Shown: positions 52,542 through 63,548 of the stretch, piece after piece
How the letters are laid out: each line of letters opens with the position of its first letter
Numbering within the stretch: position 1 is the first letter of the stretch
Origin: Edaphosphingomonas laterariae
Lineage (GTDB): Bacteria; Pseudomonadota; Alphaproteobacteria; Sphingomonadales; Sphingomonadaceae
DNA length: 64,000 nucleotides
Assembly (NCBI RefSeq): GCF_900188165.1
Contig: NZ_FZOS01000004.1
Coordinates: 124,001-188,000, forward strand
Reading direction: 5' to 3'
Notes under the pieces: generated by a model
Seen by the model: only the letters and a program-made list of their open reading frames with translations
The model's database searches: none
What the model was told of the DNA's origin: nothing
Position numbers and translations under genes: made by a program

Positions 52542-53183
52542 ATGGGATTGACGGCGGAGCAGCTTAAAATGGGGCTGGACGCCCTCGCCGCGAACGAGCC
52601 AGCCTTCGCCGAGCGGCTGAAATCGATCGGCTATCCCGAACCTCGCATCCGCGCGCGCGGCTATGAAACGCTGTTGCGCACCATCGTCGGCCAGCAGGTC
52701 AGCGTCCACGCGGCCAATGCGGTATGGGGCCGGCTGGATGCCGCGCTCGGCTCCGCCGCGAATCCTGCGGCGCTCGCGGCCGCTTCGGACGAGGTGCTGC
52801 GCGCCGCCGGCCTCTCGCGCCAGAAAAGCGGTTATGCGCGCAGCCTGGCCAATCATGTCGTGTCGGGAAAGCTCGATCTCGATGCCCTGCCCGCCGACGA
52901 TGAGGCCGCGATCGCCCAGTTGATCGACATCAAGGGCATCGGCCGCTGGTCGGCGGAAATCTACCTGCTCTTTGCCGAAGGGCGCGGCGATATCTGGCCC
53001 GCCGGCGATCTCGCCGTCCAGATCGAGGTCGGGCGGATGTTGGGCATGGCGGATCGCCCGTCCGAAAAGCGCACCCGCGAGGTCGCCGAAGCCTGGCGGC
53101 CCCACCGGGGGGCGGCCGCAATCTTCACCTGGCACAGCTATGGCGAAGCCGCGAAAGCCAAGACAAGCAAAGTTCCGCTATGA
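52542..53183 (+). CDS. AlkA-type DNA-3-methyladenine glycosylase
   Basis: The 213-residue helix-hairpin-helix glycosylase has [19 protein letters not shown], HhH motif [18 protein letters not shown] and the catalytic aspartate in WPAGDLAVQ. It removes alkylated purines. The ATG at 52542 is used; an ATG 13 codons earlier (52503) is in frame but has no better ribosome site. Confidence 0.92.
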   Translation: MGLTAEQLKMGLDALAANEPAFAERLKSIGYPEPRIRARGYETLLRTIVGQQVSVHAANAVWGRLDAALGSAANPAALAAASDEVLRAAGLSRQKSGYARSLANHVVSGKLDLDALPADDEAAIAQLIDIKGIGRWSAEIYLLFAEGRGDIWPAGDLAVQIEVGRMLGMADRPSEKRTREVAEAWRPHRGAAAIFTWHSYGEAAKAKTSKVPL

Positions 53184-53222
53184 TGTGGGGGTAACCGTCC
53201 CGCCTCATCAGGGTGCCCTGCC

Positions 53223-54023
53223 ATGCGTCGTTCGCTGTCCGCCCTCAGCCTTGCCGCTGCTCTCCTGATCAGCGCGCCCGCACAGGCCGAACGCGATCTC
53301 TGCCCGGATCGGCCCGGCCTTGGCACGCCCGCCTGCACGCTCGACGCCGGCCGGATACAGGTCGAACTCGGCCTTGCCGACTGGGCGGTCGATCGGAACG
53401 CGGACAGCCGGACCGACACGATCACCGCCAGCGAGGTGCTGGTTCGCTTCGGCATCGCCGAAAGCGCCGAAATGCAGCTGGGCTGGACGGCCTATGGCCA
53501 TGTCCACGCGCGCGACCGGGCGAGCGGTGCGGTGGATCGTGACGACGGCACCGGCGATGTGGTGCTGGCGTTGCGCCGCAACCTGGCCCAGCCCGACGGC
53601 TCCGGCTTCTCGATCGCCGCGCAGCCCTTCGCCACGCTTCCCGTGGGTGGTCAGGCCATCGGCGCGGGGGATTGGGGCGCAGGCCTGCTGCTGCCGATCA
53701 GCTATGATCTGCCGGGCGATCTGCAACTGGCGCTGACGCCGGAGGTGGATGCCGCCACCGATGCCGACCGGCATGGCCGCCATCTGCGCTATGGCAGTGC
53801 TTTCGGGCTGGGTTTCGCGGTCAGTGACGCCATCAGCGGCACGGTCGAAATCGCCGCCTATCGCGATCGCGATCCCGCCGATCATGTTACGGAAGCGCTG
53901 GCCGCCTTGTCCTTCGGCTGGCAGCCCACCGCCGACATCCAGCTGGATGCCGGCGGCAATTTCGGGCTGAACCACACGACGGCCGATGCCGAGCTTTATC
54001 TCGGCATCACCAAGCGCTTCTAG
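53223..54023 (+). CDS. Outer-membrane beta-barrel protein (phenol-degradation MetA-like)
   Basis: The 266-residue protein has a signal peptide (LSALSLAAALLISAPAQA), begins RDLCPDRPGLGTPACTLDAGRIQVELG after cleavage, shows alternating hydrophobic strands and ends in Phe (YLGITKRF), typical of outer-membrane barrels. The specific cargo, if any, is unknown. Confidence 0.78.
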   Translation: MRRSLSALSLAAALLISAPAQAERDLCPDRPGLGTPACTLDAGRIQVELGLADWAVDRNADSRTDTITASEVLVRFGIAESAEMQLGWTAYGHVHARDRASGAVDRDDGTGDVVLALRRNLAQPDGSGFSIAAQPFATLPVGGQAIGAGDWGAGLLLPISYDLPGDLQLALTPEVDAATDADRHGRHLRYGSAFGLGFAVSDAISGTVEIAAYRDRDPADHVTEALAALSFGWQPTADIQLDAGGNFGLNHTTADAELYLGITKRF

Positions 54024-54045
54024 GGTCGCTCAGACCAGCCGGCCC

Positions 54046-55692
<1,647 letters not shown>

Positions 55693-55816
55693 TTAGCCGC
55701 GAGTTGAGGTTGGGAGCAAGGGAACGACTCCGAAAAAAGCGATCGAGTGCGCCGACGATGCCGTCGACGCACAGGAAATGATGGTGAACGAGAACGCCCG
55801 TCGCCGGGCGCGAAGC

Positions 55817-56179
55817 TTACTGGGCCAGCGGAACCGCGCTGTTGGTTGCCGGCGCGGCCGCATTGTCGGCCTCCGGCACGGTGGGCGCCGCTGCCGGCGC
55901 CTGCTGCTGCGCCGCCGGCGGGCGGGCAAGCGACTGATCGATTTCGCGCGGACCACGCTGCATGGTGGCGAGCGCGGCAAGGCCGATCGACATCAGGACG
56001 AACAGGGTCGCCAGGATCGTCGTCGCGCGCGTGAGGAAATCCGCCGCGCCACGTGCGCTCATCAGGCCGGTCGGGCTGCCGCCCATGCCCAGGCCGCCGC
56101 CTTCCGAACGCTGCATCAGGATCACCGTGACGAGCGCCGCGGCGATGATCGCGTGGACGACGAGAAGGAAAGTGAACAT
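55817..56179 (-). CDS. secG: Preprotein translocase subunit SecG
   Basis: The 120-residue protein has two membrane helices (MFTFLLVVHAIIAAALVTVILMQ and FLTRATTILATLFVLMSIGLAAL) with the QRSEGGGLGMGG loop between them, and an alanine/proline tail. It assists SecYE. The start MFTFLL at 56179 is the conserved N-terminus. Confidence 0.95.
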   Translation of the reverse strand: MFTFLLVVHAIIAAALVTVILMQRSEGGGLGMGGSPTGLMSARGAADFLTRATTILATLFVLMSIGLAALATMQRGPREIDQSLARPPAAQQQAPAAAPTVPEADNAAAPATNSAVPLAQ

Positions 56180-56308
56180 CGGCGGTCGATCTTTCGGCAA
56201 AAACGGAACGGCGTCGCGGCCGGATATGGACGCGGCCTGTATAGAATCAAGTCGCGGGGTTCAACCGGGGCGCATGGCGAAACCCGCCTTAGGCCATGAC
56301 GGGCACGG

Positions 56309-59300
56309 CTATTCCGCCGCCAGCAGCCGCTCCGCTCCGCCCAGATCCACCGATACCAGCCGGCTGACGCCGCGTTCCACCATCGTCACGCCGAACAGCC
56401 GGTGCATCCGCGCCATGGTGACGGCATTGTGGGTGACGATCAGGTATCGGGTGTCGGTCTCGCGCGTCATGCGATCCAGAAGGTCGCAGAATCGTTCGAT
56501 ATTCGCGTCATCCAGCGGCGCATCCACCTCGTCCAGCACGCAGATCGGCGCCGGATTGGTCAGGAACAGGGCGAAGATCAGCGCCACCGCCGTCAGCGCC
56601 TGTTCGCCACCGGAAAGGAGCGTGAGCGCGGCCAGTTTCTTCCCCGGCGGCTGCGCCATGATCTCCAGCCCCGCCTCCAGCGGATCATCCGATTCGGTGA
56701 GCGCCAGATGCGCCTCGCCGCCGGCGAACAGGGTGGTGAAGAGACGACGGAAATGCTGGTCGACCGCCTCGAACGCGGCGAGCAGACGGGTCCGCCCCTC
56801 GCGATTCAGGCTGCCGATCGATCCGCGCAGACGGTTGATCGCCTCGCCCAGCTCGTCGCGTTCGGCCTGCCCCTTGGTGCGCGCCTCCTCCAGCTCGGCC
56901 AGTTCGGTTTCGGCGACAAGGTTCACCGGGCCGATCCGCTCGCGATCGGCGGTCAGCCGGTCCAGCGCCGCCGACTGGCTGGCCGCGTCGCCCACCTCGG
57001 CGCTCGCGAAGCCCAGTTTCTCCGGCAGCACCGGCGCGGGGCAGCCGAATCGCTCGCCGGAAACCCGGCCCATTTCGATCCGTCGGAGCTCCTGATTTTC
57101 GTGACGCGCAGCGGCCCCTGCCCGCGCCTCGCGCGCGGCGGCCAGCGCCTCGCCAGTATCGGCCGCCGTTTTTTCGGCCAGTCGCAACTGCTCCTCGGCA
57201 GCACGTTCGGCATCGCGCGCGTTCGCGGCATCAGCTTCGACCTGCGCAACCCTGGCTTCCAGCGTCGCGATCCGACCGTCCAGCTTCGCCGGCGCGTCGG
57301 CAAGCGTCGCGGCCTCCTTCGCCACCGCATCGGCGCGCTTCGCCATCTCGTCGATGCGCCGTGCCGCATCGCCCGCGCGGGACCGCCACCCCTTCGATTC
57401 GCTGCGCACCGCCTCCAGCCGGCGCGCGTCCGCCTCGATCCGCTGGCGCAGAGCCGCCAGCGCCGCGCGCACGTCCGCCAGCGTCGCGCGGGCCATATCG
57501 CTGGCCCGCCGCAGTTGATCGACCTTCACCGCCGTTGCCTGCCCGTCCGGCAGCGCCGTCACGGCAGCTTCGGCGTCGCCATGCGCATTGGCCGCCTCGT
57601 CGCGTTCGGTCGCCGCCCTATCGGCCCGCTGCTCCAGCGTCGCGCGCTGGCCCGCAAGCCGCTCGATCGCGGTCGCCGCCGCATCCGCCTCGCGCATGGC
57701 GTTGCGCGCCTGCGCCTCGGCATCCGCCAGGCTCCGCCGGCCGGCGTCGATCGCGGCCTTGGCCGCTGCCAGTCCGGCCTGCGCCTCCGCCATGGCCGCC
57801 GTCGCCGTTTCCACATTGTCCCGGGCGCCGGGCAATTGTTCCTCAAGCGCGGTAAGCCGGTTGATACGGATGAGCCGCTCGGCCGCCGCGGCCCCCACTT
57901 CCTCCGCAACGAAGCCGTCCCAGCGGCGCAGCCGTCCATCGCGGGTGACAAGGCATTGGCCGGTCGCCAGCGCCAGGCTGCCATCATCCCGGTCAGCCAC
58001 CGCCACCTGTGCCAGCCGTCGCGCGATTTCCGGCGGCGCGGTCACCGCCGGCGCCAGCGGTTCCGCACCTTCGGGCAGGCGCGGATCCTCCGGCTGCGGT
58101 TCGGCCCCCGCCCAGCGCCGCTTGCCCTCGGCACCGATCGCCGCGGTAAGATCATCGCCCAGCGCGGCCGCCAGCGCGCGTTCATAGCCGGGCTGCGCCC
58201 GCACCTGATGCAGCGCCTGATGGGCGCCCGCATCACCCGCCGTCGCACGGGTCAGCGCCGCCACTTCGCTTTCGAGAGCCGCCAACGCCGCCCGGGCTGA
58301 TGCGCTGGCCGCCTCCGCTGTCTCGCGCCGCGCCGCCGCCGCATCGCGCTCGCCCTCGGCCACGGCGATCGCGGCCGCCGCCTCCGCCGCTGCCGCCTGC
58401 GCCGCATCGCGCGCCGACGTCGCAGCGCGTTGCTTGTCGAGCAATGGTTCGGCATCCGGCAGCGCCCGAACTTCGGCAGCCGCCCGGCCATGATCCGCCT
58501 CCGCGCGCTGCAACCGCTGGCGCGCCGCAGCCAATGCCGCTTGCGCCACGCGCACCTCGGCCTGTTCGGCAGCCTGCTCGGCAACCGCATGGGCGAGCGC
58601 GATCTCGGCATCGCGGCTCGCCGTCTCCGCCTCGCCCACCCGCACGGCAAAGGCGGTCTGTTCCCCATCGGCACCGGCCCGCGCAGCGGTGAGCGCCTTA
58701 TCCTCTTCTGCGAGCCCCGCCAGCGCCGCCGATGCGTCCACCGCCAACGTATCCTCGCGCGCACGGTCACGCGCCAGCGTGTCCCCCTGCGCCGCCAGTT
58801 CCGCGATCCGCCGTTCCAGCGCGCTGCGTTCCGATCGCAAGGCCGCAAGCTGATGCCCGGCCTCCGCCGCCGCCTCGCGCGTCTTCTGGGCCTCGGCCCG
58901 CGCATCGCCGACGATCCGCACCGCTTGCGATTGGTGGGCGGCGGCGGCGCGCTGCGCCTCGGCAGCGGCATTCACCGCAGAGTCGGCCTGATCCGCCTCG
59001 CGCTTGGCGGCATCGGCTGCGGCGGCGGCTTCACGCCAGCGCGCATAGATCAGTTTCGCCTCAGCCAGCCTGATCTGTTCGGAAAGCTGGCGATAGCGCT
59101 CGGCGGCCCGCGCCTGCCGCTTCAGCGCATTGCCGCGCACCTCCATATCGGCCAGCAGTTCGTCCAGCCGATTAAGGTTGGTTTCGGTGGCACGCAGCTT
59201 CTGTTCGGCATCCTTGCGGCGGACGTGCAGGCCCGCAATGCCCGCCGCCTCTTCCAGCATCTGCCGCCGTTCGGTGGGCTTGGCCGCGATCACCGCCGCG

Positions 59301-59734
59301 ATCCGCCCCTGGCTCACCAGCGCCGGGGAATGCGCGCCGGTCGCCGCGTCGGCGAACAGCAACGCCACGTCCTTGGCGCGCACGTCGCGGCCGTTCAGCC
59401 GATAAGCAGACCCCGCGCCCCGCTCGATCCGGCGCACGATCTCGATCTCGCCGTCCTGCCCGTCGCCGGTGGGCGCGCGATCGACAAGGATCGCTACCTC
59501 GGCGAAATCGCGCGCGGGCCGGCTCGTCGTGCCGGCGAAGATCACATCCTCCATCCCGCCGCCGCGCATCGACTTGGCGGAGCTTTCGCCCATCGCCCAG
59601 CGGATCGCTTCCAGCAGGTTGGACTTGCCGCAGCCATTGGGGCCGACGATACCCGTCAGCCCCGGCTCGATCCGCAGCTCCGATGGTTCGACGAAGCTCT
59701 TGAAGCCCGAAAGCTTGAGCCTCCTGATCCGCAT
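56309..59734 (-). CDS. smc: Chromosome segregation protein SMC
   Basis: The 1141-residue protein has Walker A GPNGCGKSNLLEAI (about 32-45), two long alanine/glutamate-rich coiled coils around a hinge, and C-terminal LLSGGEQALTAVAL and Walker B ICVLDEVDAPLDD. It organises chromosomes as a condensin with ScpA/ScpB. The DsbA-like gene lies directly upstream, as in many alphaproteobacteria. Confidence 0.98.
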   Translation of the reverse strand: MRIRRLKLSGFKSFVEPSELRIEPGLTGIVGPNGCGKSNLLEAIRWAMGESSAKSMRGGGMEDVIFAGTTSRPARDFAEVAILVDRAPTGDGQDGEIEIVRRIERGAGSAYRLNGRDVRAKDVALLFADAATGAHSPALVSQGRIAAVIAAKPTERRQMLEEAAGIAGLHVRRKDAEQKLRATETNLNRLDELLADMEVRGNALKRQARAAERYRQLSEQIRLAEAKLIYARWREAAAAADAAKREADQADSAVNAAAEAQRAAAAHQSQAVRIVGDARAEAQKTREAAAEAGHQLAALRSERSALERRIAELAAQGDTLARDRAREDTLAVDASAALAGLAEEDKALTAARAGADGEQTAFAVRVGEAETASRDAEIALAHAVAEQAAEQAEVRVAQAALAAARQRLQRAEADHGRAAAEVRALPDAEPLLDKQRAATSARDAAQAAAAEAAAAIAVAEGERDAAAARRETAEAASASARAALAALESEVAALTRATAGDAGAHQALHQVRAQPGYERALAAALGDDLTAAIGAEGKRRWAGAEPQPEDPRLPEGAEPLAPAVTAPPEIARRLAQVAVADRDDGSLALATGQCLVTRDGRLRRWDGFVAEEVGAAAAERLIRINRLTALEEQLPGARDNVETATAAMAEAQAGLAAAKAAIDAGRRSLADAEAQARNAMREADAAATAIERLAGQRATLEQRADRAATERDEAANAHGDAEAAVTALPDGQATAVKVDQLRRASDMARATLADVRAALAALRQRIEADARRLEAVRSESKGWRSRAGDAARRIDEMAKRADAVAKEAATLADAPAKLDGRIATLEARVAQVEADAANARDAERAAEEQLRLAEKTAADTGEALAAAREARAGAAARHENQELRRIEMGRVSGERFGCPAPVLPEKLGFASAEVGDAASQSAALDRLTADRERIGPVNLVAETELAELEEARTKGQAERDELGEAINRLRGSIGSLNREGRTRLLAAFEAVDQHFRRLFTTLFAGGEAHLALTESDDPLEAGLEIMAQPPGKKLAALTLLSGGEQALTAVALIFALFLTNPAPICVLDEVDAPLDDANIERFCDLLDRMTRETDTRYLIVTHNAVTMARMHRLFGVTMVERGVSRLVSVDLGGAERLLAAE

Positions 59735-59768
59735 GGCGGTGTGCGTCCCCCCGGAGCCGCCGGCCCGA

Positions 59769-60515
59769 TCAGCCGCCCAGCGCTTCGTTCAGCGCGGCCG
59801 ACAGCGTGTTGATGTCATAGACACCGTCGGCCAGCTTGCCGTTGATCATGAAGGCCGGCGTGCCGGTGATATTGTCGATTTTGGTGCCATGCTCGCGAAT
59901 GGCGAGCAGCTTGTCGATGCCGGCCTTGTCGGCCAGGCACTGATCGGCCTTGTCCTTGGCTAGGCCACGGGCGCGATAGAACTGGTCCATGCCCGCCGAC
60001 GTGGCCAGCGCACCGAATTGCTGGTTCTCGGGCAGCCCCTGGATGCGGGTGATCTCGTCATTGGTGATCTTGGAGATATTGGGGAGCCAAGTCTTCTGTT
60101 CAGCATAGGTCTGTTCGACCAGCTTGAAGAACGGCCCCTCACCCTGGCAGCGCGCCAGCAGCGATACCGCCATGTCGACGGGGTTGAGCACGAAGGTGCG
60201 GAATTCCCAGCTCACCTTGCCGGTGCGGACGAACTCGTCCTTCAACTTGGGCGCGCCGTTGATCGAAAAATCGGCGCAATGCGGGCAGGTGAGCGACGCA
60301 TATTCAACCAGCTTCACCGGCGCATCGGGATTGCCCATGCGAAAGCCGCCTTCCGGCGTAACCGAAACGACCTCGCTCCAGTCCTTGCCTGCGGGCGCGC
60401 TCGCGGCCGGTGCAGCGGCATTGCCGGCGGCCGTGGTGTCGGTGGCTTCCTGCTTGCCGCAAGCTGCCACGGCGAGCGCGAGCGCAACGACGCCCCAGCG
60501 GAATTCGGTCTTCAT
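59769..60515 (-). CDS. DsbA-family thioredoxin-like lipoprotein
   Basis: The 248-residue protein has lipobox ALAVAACG, a low-complexity linker, then a thioredoxin fold with active site SLTCPHCADF (CPHC) and the cis-proline loop GTPAFMING. It is a periplasmic thiol oxidase or disulphide reductase. The start at 60515 begins the signal peptide. Linked to smc. Confidence 0.92.
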   Translation of the reverse strand: MKTEFRWGVVALALAVAACGKQEATDTTAAGNAAAPAASAPAGKDWSEVVSVTPEGGFRMGNPDAPVKLVEYASLTCPHCADFSINGAPKLKDEFVRTGKVSWEFRTFVLNPVDMAVSLLARCQGEGPFFKLVEQTYAEQKTWLPNISKITNDEITRIQGLPENQQFGALATSAGMDQFYRARGLAKDKADQCLADKAGIDKLLAIREHGTKIDNITGTPAFMINGKLADGVYDINTLSAALNEALGG

Positions 60516-60794
60516 GGGTGAAATGCTCCTGGAATGCCCTTTGGCGTTATGCCCTGTTGAGGCGATATGCCCTGCGCGCGCAATCATGGCGCGGCGAGGC
60601 GTCCGCTTCAACGGCTTATCGCTACAGCCGGCACCCGCATAGGGCGTCGGGCCAGCCAGGAACAGCAAAAGGAGGCGCGCGAGCCTTTTATCCCGCGCGT
60701 CTCACCAGAATGCGCCGAATGGGCCAGCTGAAGACAAAGAGGTCACCAGCGCCTGAGCGCGGTGACCCCCTTGCTATTGAAGGGCGCGGAAAAG

Positions 60795-61349
60795 CTACGC
60801 TTTGGCAGCCTTCAACGTCCAGCGCTGGCGCCGTGCACCATAGCCCACCAGGCCGAAGCCCGTGATCATCATCGCCCAGGTCGCCGGCTCGGGAATGGCA
60901 TTCGGCAGGAAGGTGGCGTTGCCGCCATAGGAGCCGTTGCCGCGCGAGAAACCGACGATCTCGATCGTGTTCAGCACACCGAAGGCGATCGGCACGCTGC
61001 TGATGTCGAAGAACTCGCTCTTGCCGTCAGCGGAAAGCGTCTTGGTCGCCGCCAAGCCGTTCACCATGACCGAAATGATGTCCAGATCGGTTGCCGACAA
61101 AAGCGCGGAAGTGCTGGTGGAGAGCGAACCGCTGCCGGTGCCATCCTGATCGATTGTGAAGCGATAATAATCGGTAAAGTCGCCTTCCAGGATGCCGCTA
61201 CGACCGATAGTCGCCGACACTGGCCCGTTGGTGATGTCTCCGAAAACCTGAAACTCGGGATCGCCCGGAACGAAGTCCTCGGCGAATGCCGCTGGGCTAA
61301 AGGTGATCGCTGAGGCGACACCCACGACAGCCATAAGGATGCCCTTCAT
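60795..61349 (-). CDS. PEPxxWA-CTERM sorting-domain protein
   Basis: The 184-residue exported protein has a signal peptide (LMAVVGVASAITFSPAAFA), a beta-rich body (YYRFTIDQDGTGSGSLSTSTSALL) and C-terminal IPEPATWAMMITGFGLVGYGARRQR. It is a candidate exosortase substrate. AAAGGG lies eight bases upstream of the ATG at 61349. It is divergent from the FeeM-like acyltransferase. Confidence 0.87.
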   Translation of the reverse strand: MKGILMAVVGVASAITFSPAAFAEDFVPGDPEFQVFGDITNGPVSATIGRSGILEGDFTDYYRFTIDQDGTGSGSLSTSTSALLSATDLDIISVMVNGLAATKTLSADGKSEFFDISSVPIAFGVLNTIEIVGFSRGNGSYGGNATFLPNAIPEPATWAMMITGFGLVGYGARRQRWTLKAAKA

Positions 61350-61816
61350 TAGCCGTACCCTTTCTGCTTCGGCGCCATGCGCTACATGCCCCTCCACCCA
61401 TTTCACGCTGACATATAGTTAAGGCCGTTGCAAGTATTGCAGGCCGCAACTTGGCCGGCACTTTTCCCTATATGAGACGCCTTGGAAGGCACCCAAAAGC
61501 GCCGCAATCCGCCATTTTCAACGGAATTAGGCCGGTCGGACGAGCGGTTTTCGCTGATCGGCCCCGACGAATGCACGGCCCACCGCCAAAGGCTAGAAGC
61601 GCCAATTCAGCTCTGGCAACCGAAAATAAATCGAATCACATCAGTATCCATCTGACAAATATAACACAAACGAAACGACGAGACTCGTTACGCCAAGTAA
61701 ATGACGCGCTTTGTACTTTGCGTTCAAAATCACAAAATCCCATTAACCACAGATGCTTACGGCTGCAAAAATGCGTGCGCAGGCATCTCCGAGGTCGCAG
61801 TCATCCGGGGGCAAAT
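61350..61816. other. Divergent intergenic region, AT-richer than its surroundings
   Basis: There is no gene in these 467 bp between the PEP-CTERM gene and the acyltransferase. The right part (61610-61760) is AT-rich for this genome and probably contains promoters. No clear operator repeats were seen. Confidence 0.5.
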
Positions 61817-62587
61817 ATGTCGCAGGTAGATACGCATCATCAGTTCAGCGAGCACTATCAGGCCGGCATCAGCACTGCCCCCCTCGACGATGAACTTTTC
61901 GTCGAATTCCCCTATACGGATCATGATGGGGAACAAAAATATCTGACATTTCATATCGCTAACACGAAGTACGAAAAAGACTCCGCCAGCGATCTGATCA
62001 ACCGGATGTATTCCTGGCGCGGCTATGGGCGCAGCGATGCGCTGCCGTCGGGCGAAAATTCCACCACCTTCACGATCACGAGCGACGACCGGGTGGTCGG
62101 CACGCTCACATTGACGGCGGACTCCGGCGCCGGCCTCGCCATCGAGAAAACCTTCCATGACGACATCGACGGGTTCCGCCGCATGCCCGGCAACCGGTTG
62201 TGCGAGTTGACGAAGTTCGCGCTCGACACCAATGCACCGTCCAAGCCGGTGCTGGCCGCGCTGTTCCACATCATCTTCATTTACGGCATGCATCGGTACG
62301 ACTGCACCGACCTGTTCATCGAGGTGAACCCCCGCCATTCGCGCTTTTACGAAGTGATGCTGAACTTCAAGCCCGTCGGCGACGTGAAGATGAACGACTC
62401 GGTCAAGGCGCCGTCGCAGCTGCTCTGGCTCCGATCGTCCGATATTCGTGAATATATCGACGTTTACACGAACAATCTGCGCACGTCGAAGCGGTCGCTC
62501 TATCCCTATTTCTACCCGCTTGCGGAAGAAGCCGACATCTACACGCGCATGCTGCGCGCACCGGCCAACGATATGGCTATCGTTTAG
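61817..62587 (+). CDS. FeeM-like N-acyl amino acid synthase (GNAT fold)
   Basis: The 256-residue protein contains LINRMYSWRGYGRSDALP, TITSDDRVVGTLTLTADS and RLCELTKFALDTNAPSKPVLAALFHIIFIYGMHRYDCTDLFIEVNPRHSRFYEVMLNFKP. This is the pattern of FeeM-type acyltransferases, which share the LuxI/autoinducer-synthase fold and join fatty acyl chains from ACP to amino acids. The start at 61817 is the ATG just before the conserved body. Related acyltransferases accompany PEP-CTERM/exosortase systems; the product here is unknown. Confidence 0.75.
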   Translation: MSQVDTHHQFSEHYQAGISTAPLDDELFVEFPYTDHDGEQKYLTFHIANTKYEKDSASDLINRMYSWRGYGRSDALPSGENSTTFTITSDDRVVGTLTLTADSGAGLAIEKTFHDDIDGFRRMPGNRLCELTKFALDTNAPSKPVLAALFHIIFIYGMHRYDCTDLFIEVNPRHSRFYEVMLNFKPVGDVKMNDSVKAPSQLLWLRSSDIREYIDVYTNNLRTSKRSLYPYFYPLAEEADIYTRMLRAPANDMAIV

Positions 62588-62691
62588 AACACGCCGAGCG
62601 ACTCGGCCGCAATCACCCAGAGCAGCCGCTGATCCGTCACCGCCGGCGGAATCATAAATAAAGGCACCGGCATTGCGCGGCGCGCATCGCC

Positions 62692-62714
62692 GCGGGGGAG
62701 CCACGCTCCCCCGC
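62692..62714. terminator. Hairpin between the acyltransferase and cytochrome c genes
   Basis: A 10-bp stem GCGGGGGAGC / GCTCCCCCGC with a three-base loop, followed by a short T-rich stretch, lies between two convergent genes. Confidence 0.6.
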
Positions 62715-62728
62715 AACGCATCCTATTT

Positions 62729-63379
62729 TCAGTGGGCCGGGGCCGCCGCCGGAGCAGCCTCGTTACCGGCAGCCGGCGCCGCAGCGTCGGCAGTCGCATT
62801 GCCGTCCACCGGTGCCGCGCCTTCGGCCGGGGCCTCGGCGGTTTCGGCCGGCGCCGCCGGCAGCGGCAGCGGGCTGTCGCTCTGCTGGTTGAGGTAAGCG
62901 ATGATGTTCGCGCGATCTTCCGGCTTGGAAAGGCCGGCGAAGGTCATCTTGGTGCCCGGAGCATATTTCTTCGGATTGTGCAGCCAGTCGCTCATGCTCT
63001 TCCAGTCCCAGGTCCCCGGGACGCCCTTGAGCGCGTCGGTGTAAGCGAAGCCCGGAACATGGCCGTGCGGCTTGCCGAGCGCGCCCCACAGATTCGGGCC
63101 GAGGCCGTTGCCACCGCCCTTGTTGGCATTGTGGCAGGCCGCGCACTTCTTGAACACGTCCGCGCCCTTCGCCGGATCGGCGCTCGCGAGGTAGAATTCG
63201 ATCGGCTTTTCCGCTTCGGCGCCGCCGGCCGCGCCCTCTTCTTCGACGCCTTCGACCACATAGCCCATCTTTTCAGGGCGATGGCCTTTGAAATACTCAC
63301 CCGTCACGATCGAGAGACCCAGAGCCGCAATGCCGCCGGCCAGTGCCCAGCCCGCGATGGTGTTGAAACGGTTTTCCAT
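62729..63379 (-). CDS. Membrane-anchored cytochrome c (CycM/c552-like)
   Basis: The 216-residue protein has an N-terminal uncleaved anchor (IAGWALAGGIAALGLSIVTG), haem-binding CAACH at residues 79-83, axial Met in APGTKMTFAG and a long alanine/proline C-terminal tail. It passes electrons from the bc1 complex to cytochrome aa3 oxidase. The tail is longer than in the best-known CycM proteins. Confidence 0.93.
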   Translation of the reverse strand: MENRFNTIAGWALAGGIAALGLSIVTGEYFKGHRPEKMGYVVEGVEEEGAAGGAEAEKPIEFYLASADPAKGADVFKKCAACHNANKGGGNGLGPNLWGALGKPHGHVPGFAYTDALKGVPGTWDWKSMSDWLHNPKKYAPGTKMTFAGLSKPEDRANIIAYLNQQSDSPLPLPAAPAETAEAPAEGAAPVDGNATADAAAPAAGNEAAPAAAPAH

Positions 63380-63548
63380 GCCTCTCTCTTATCCTCCCAG
63401 GGGATCGCGCAGTCCCCTTGCGCGATGAAAAAGCGGGCTCCCTTTAGATTCGAGCGCCTTCCACCGCAAGCGCAGCTTGAGGTTTGCGAATCGTTATCAA
63501 GGCTACAACTTGCGACGCGTGGCCATCCAGCCTAAGCGCGCGCCCCAT

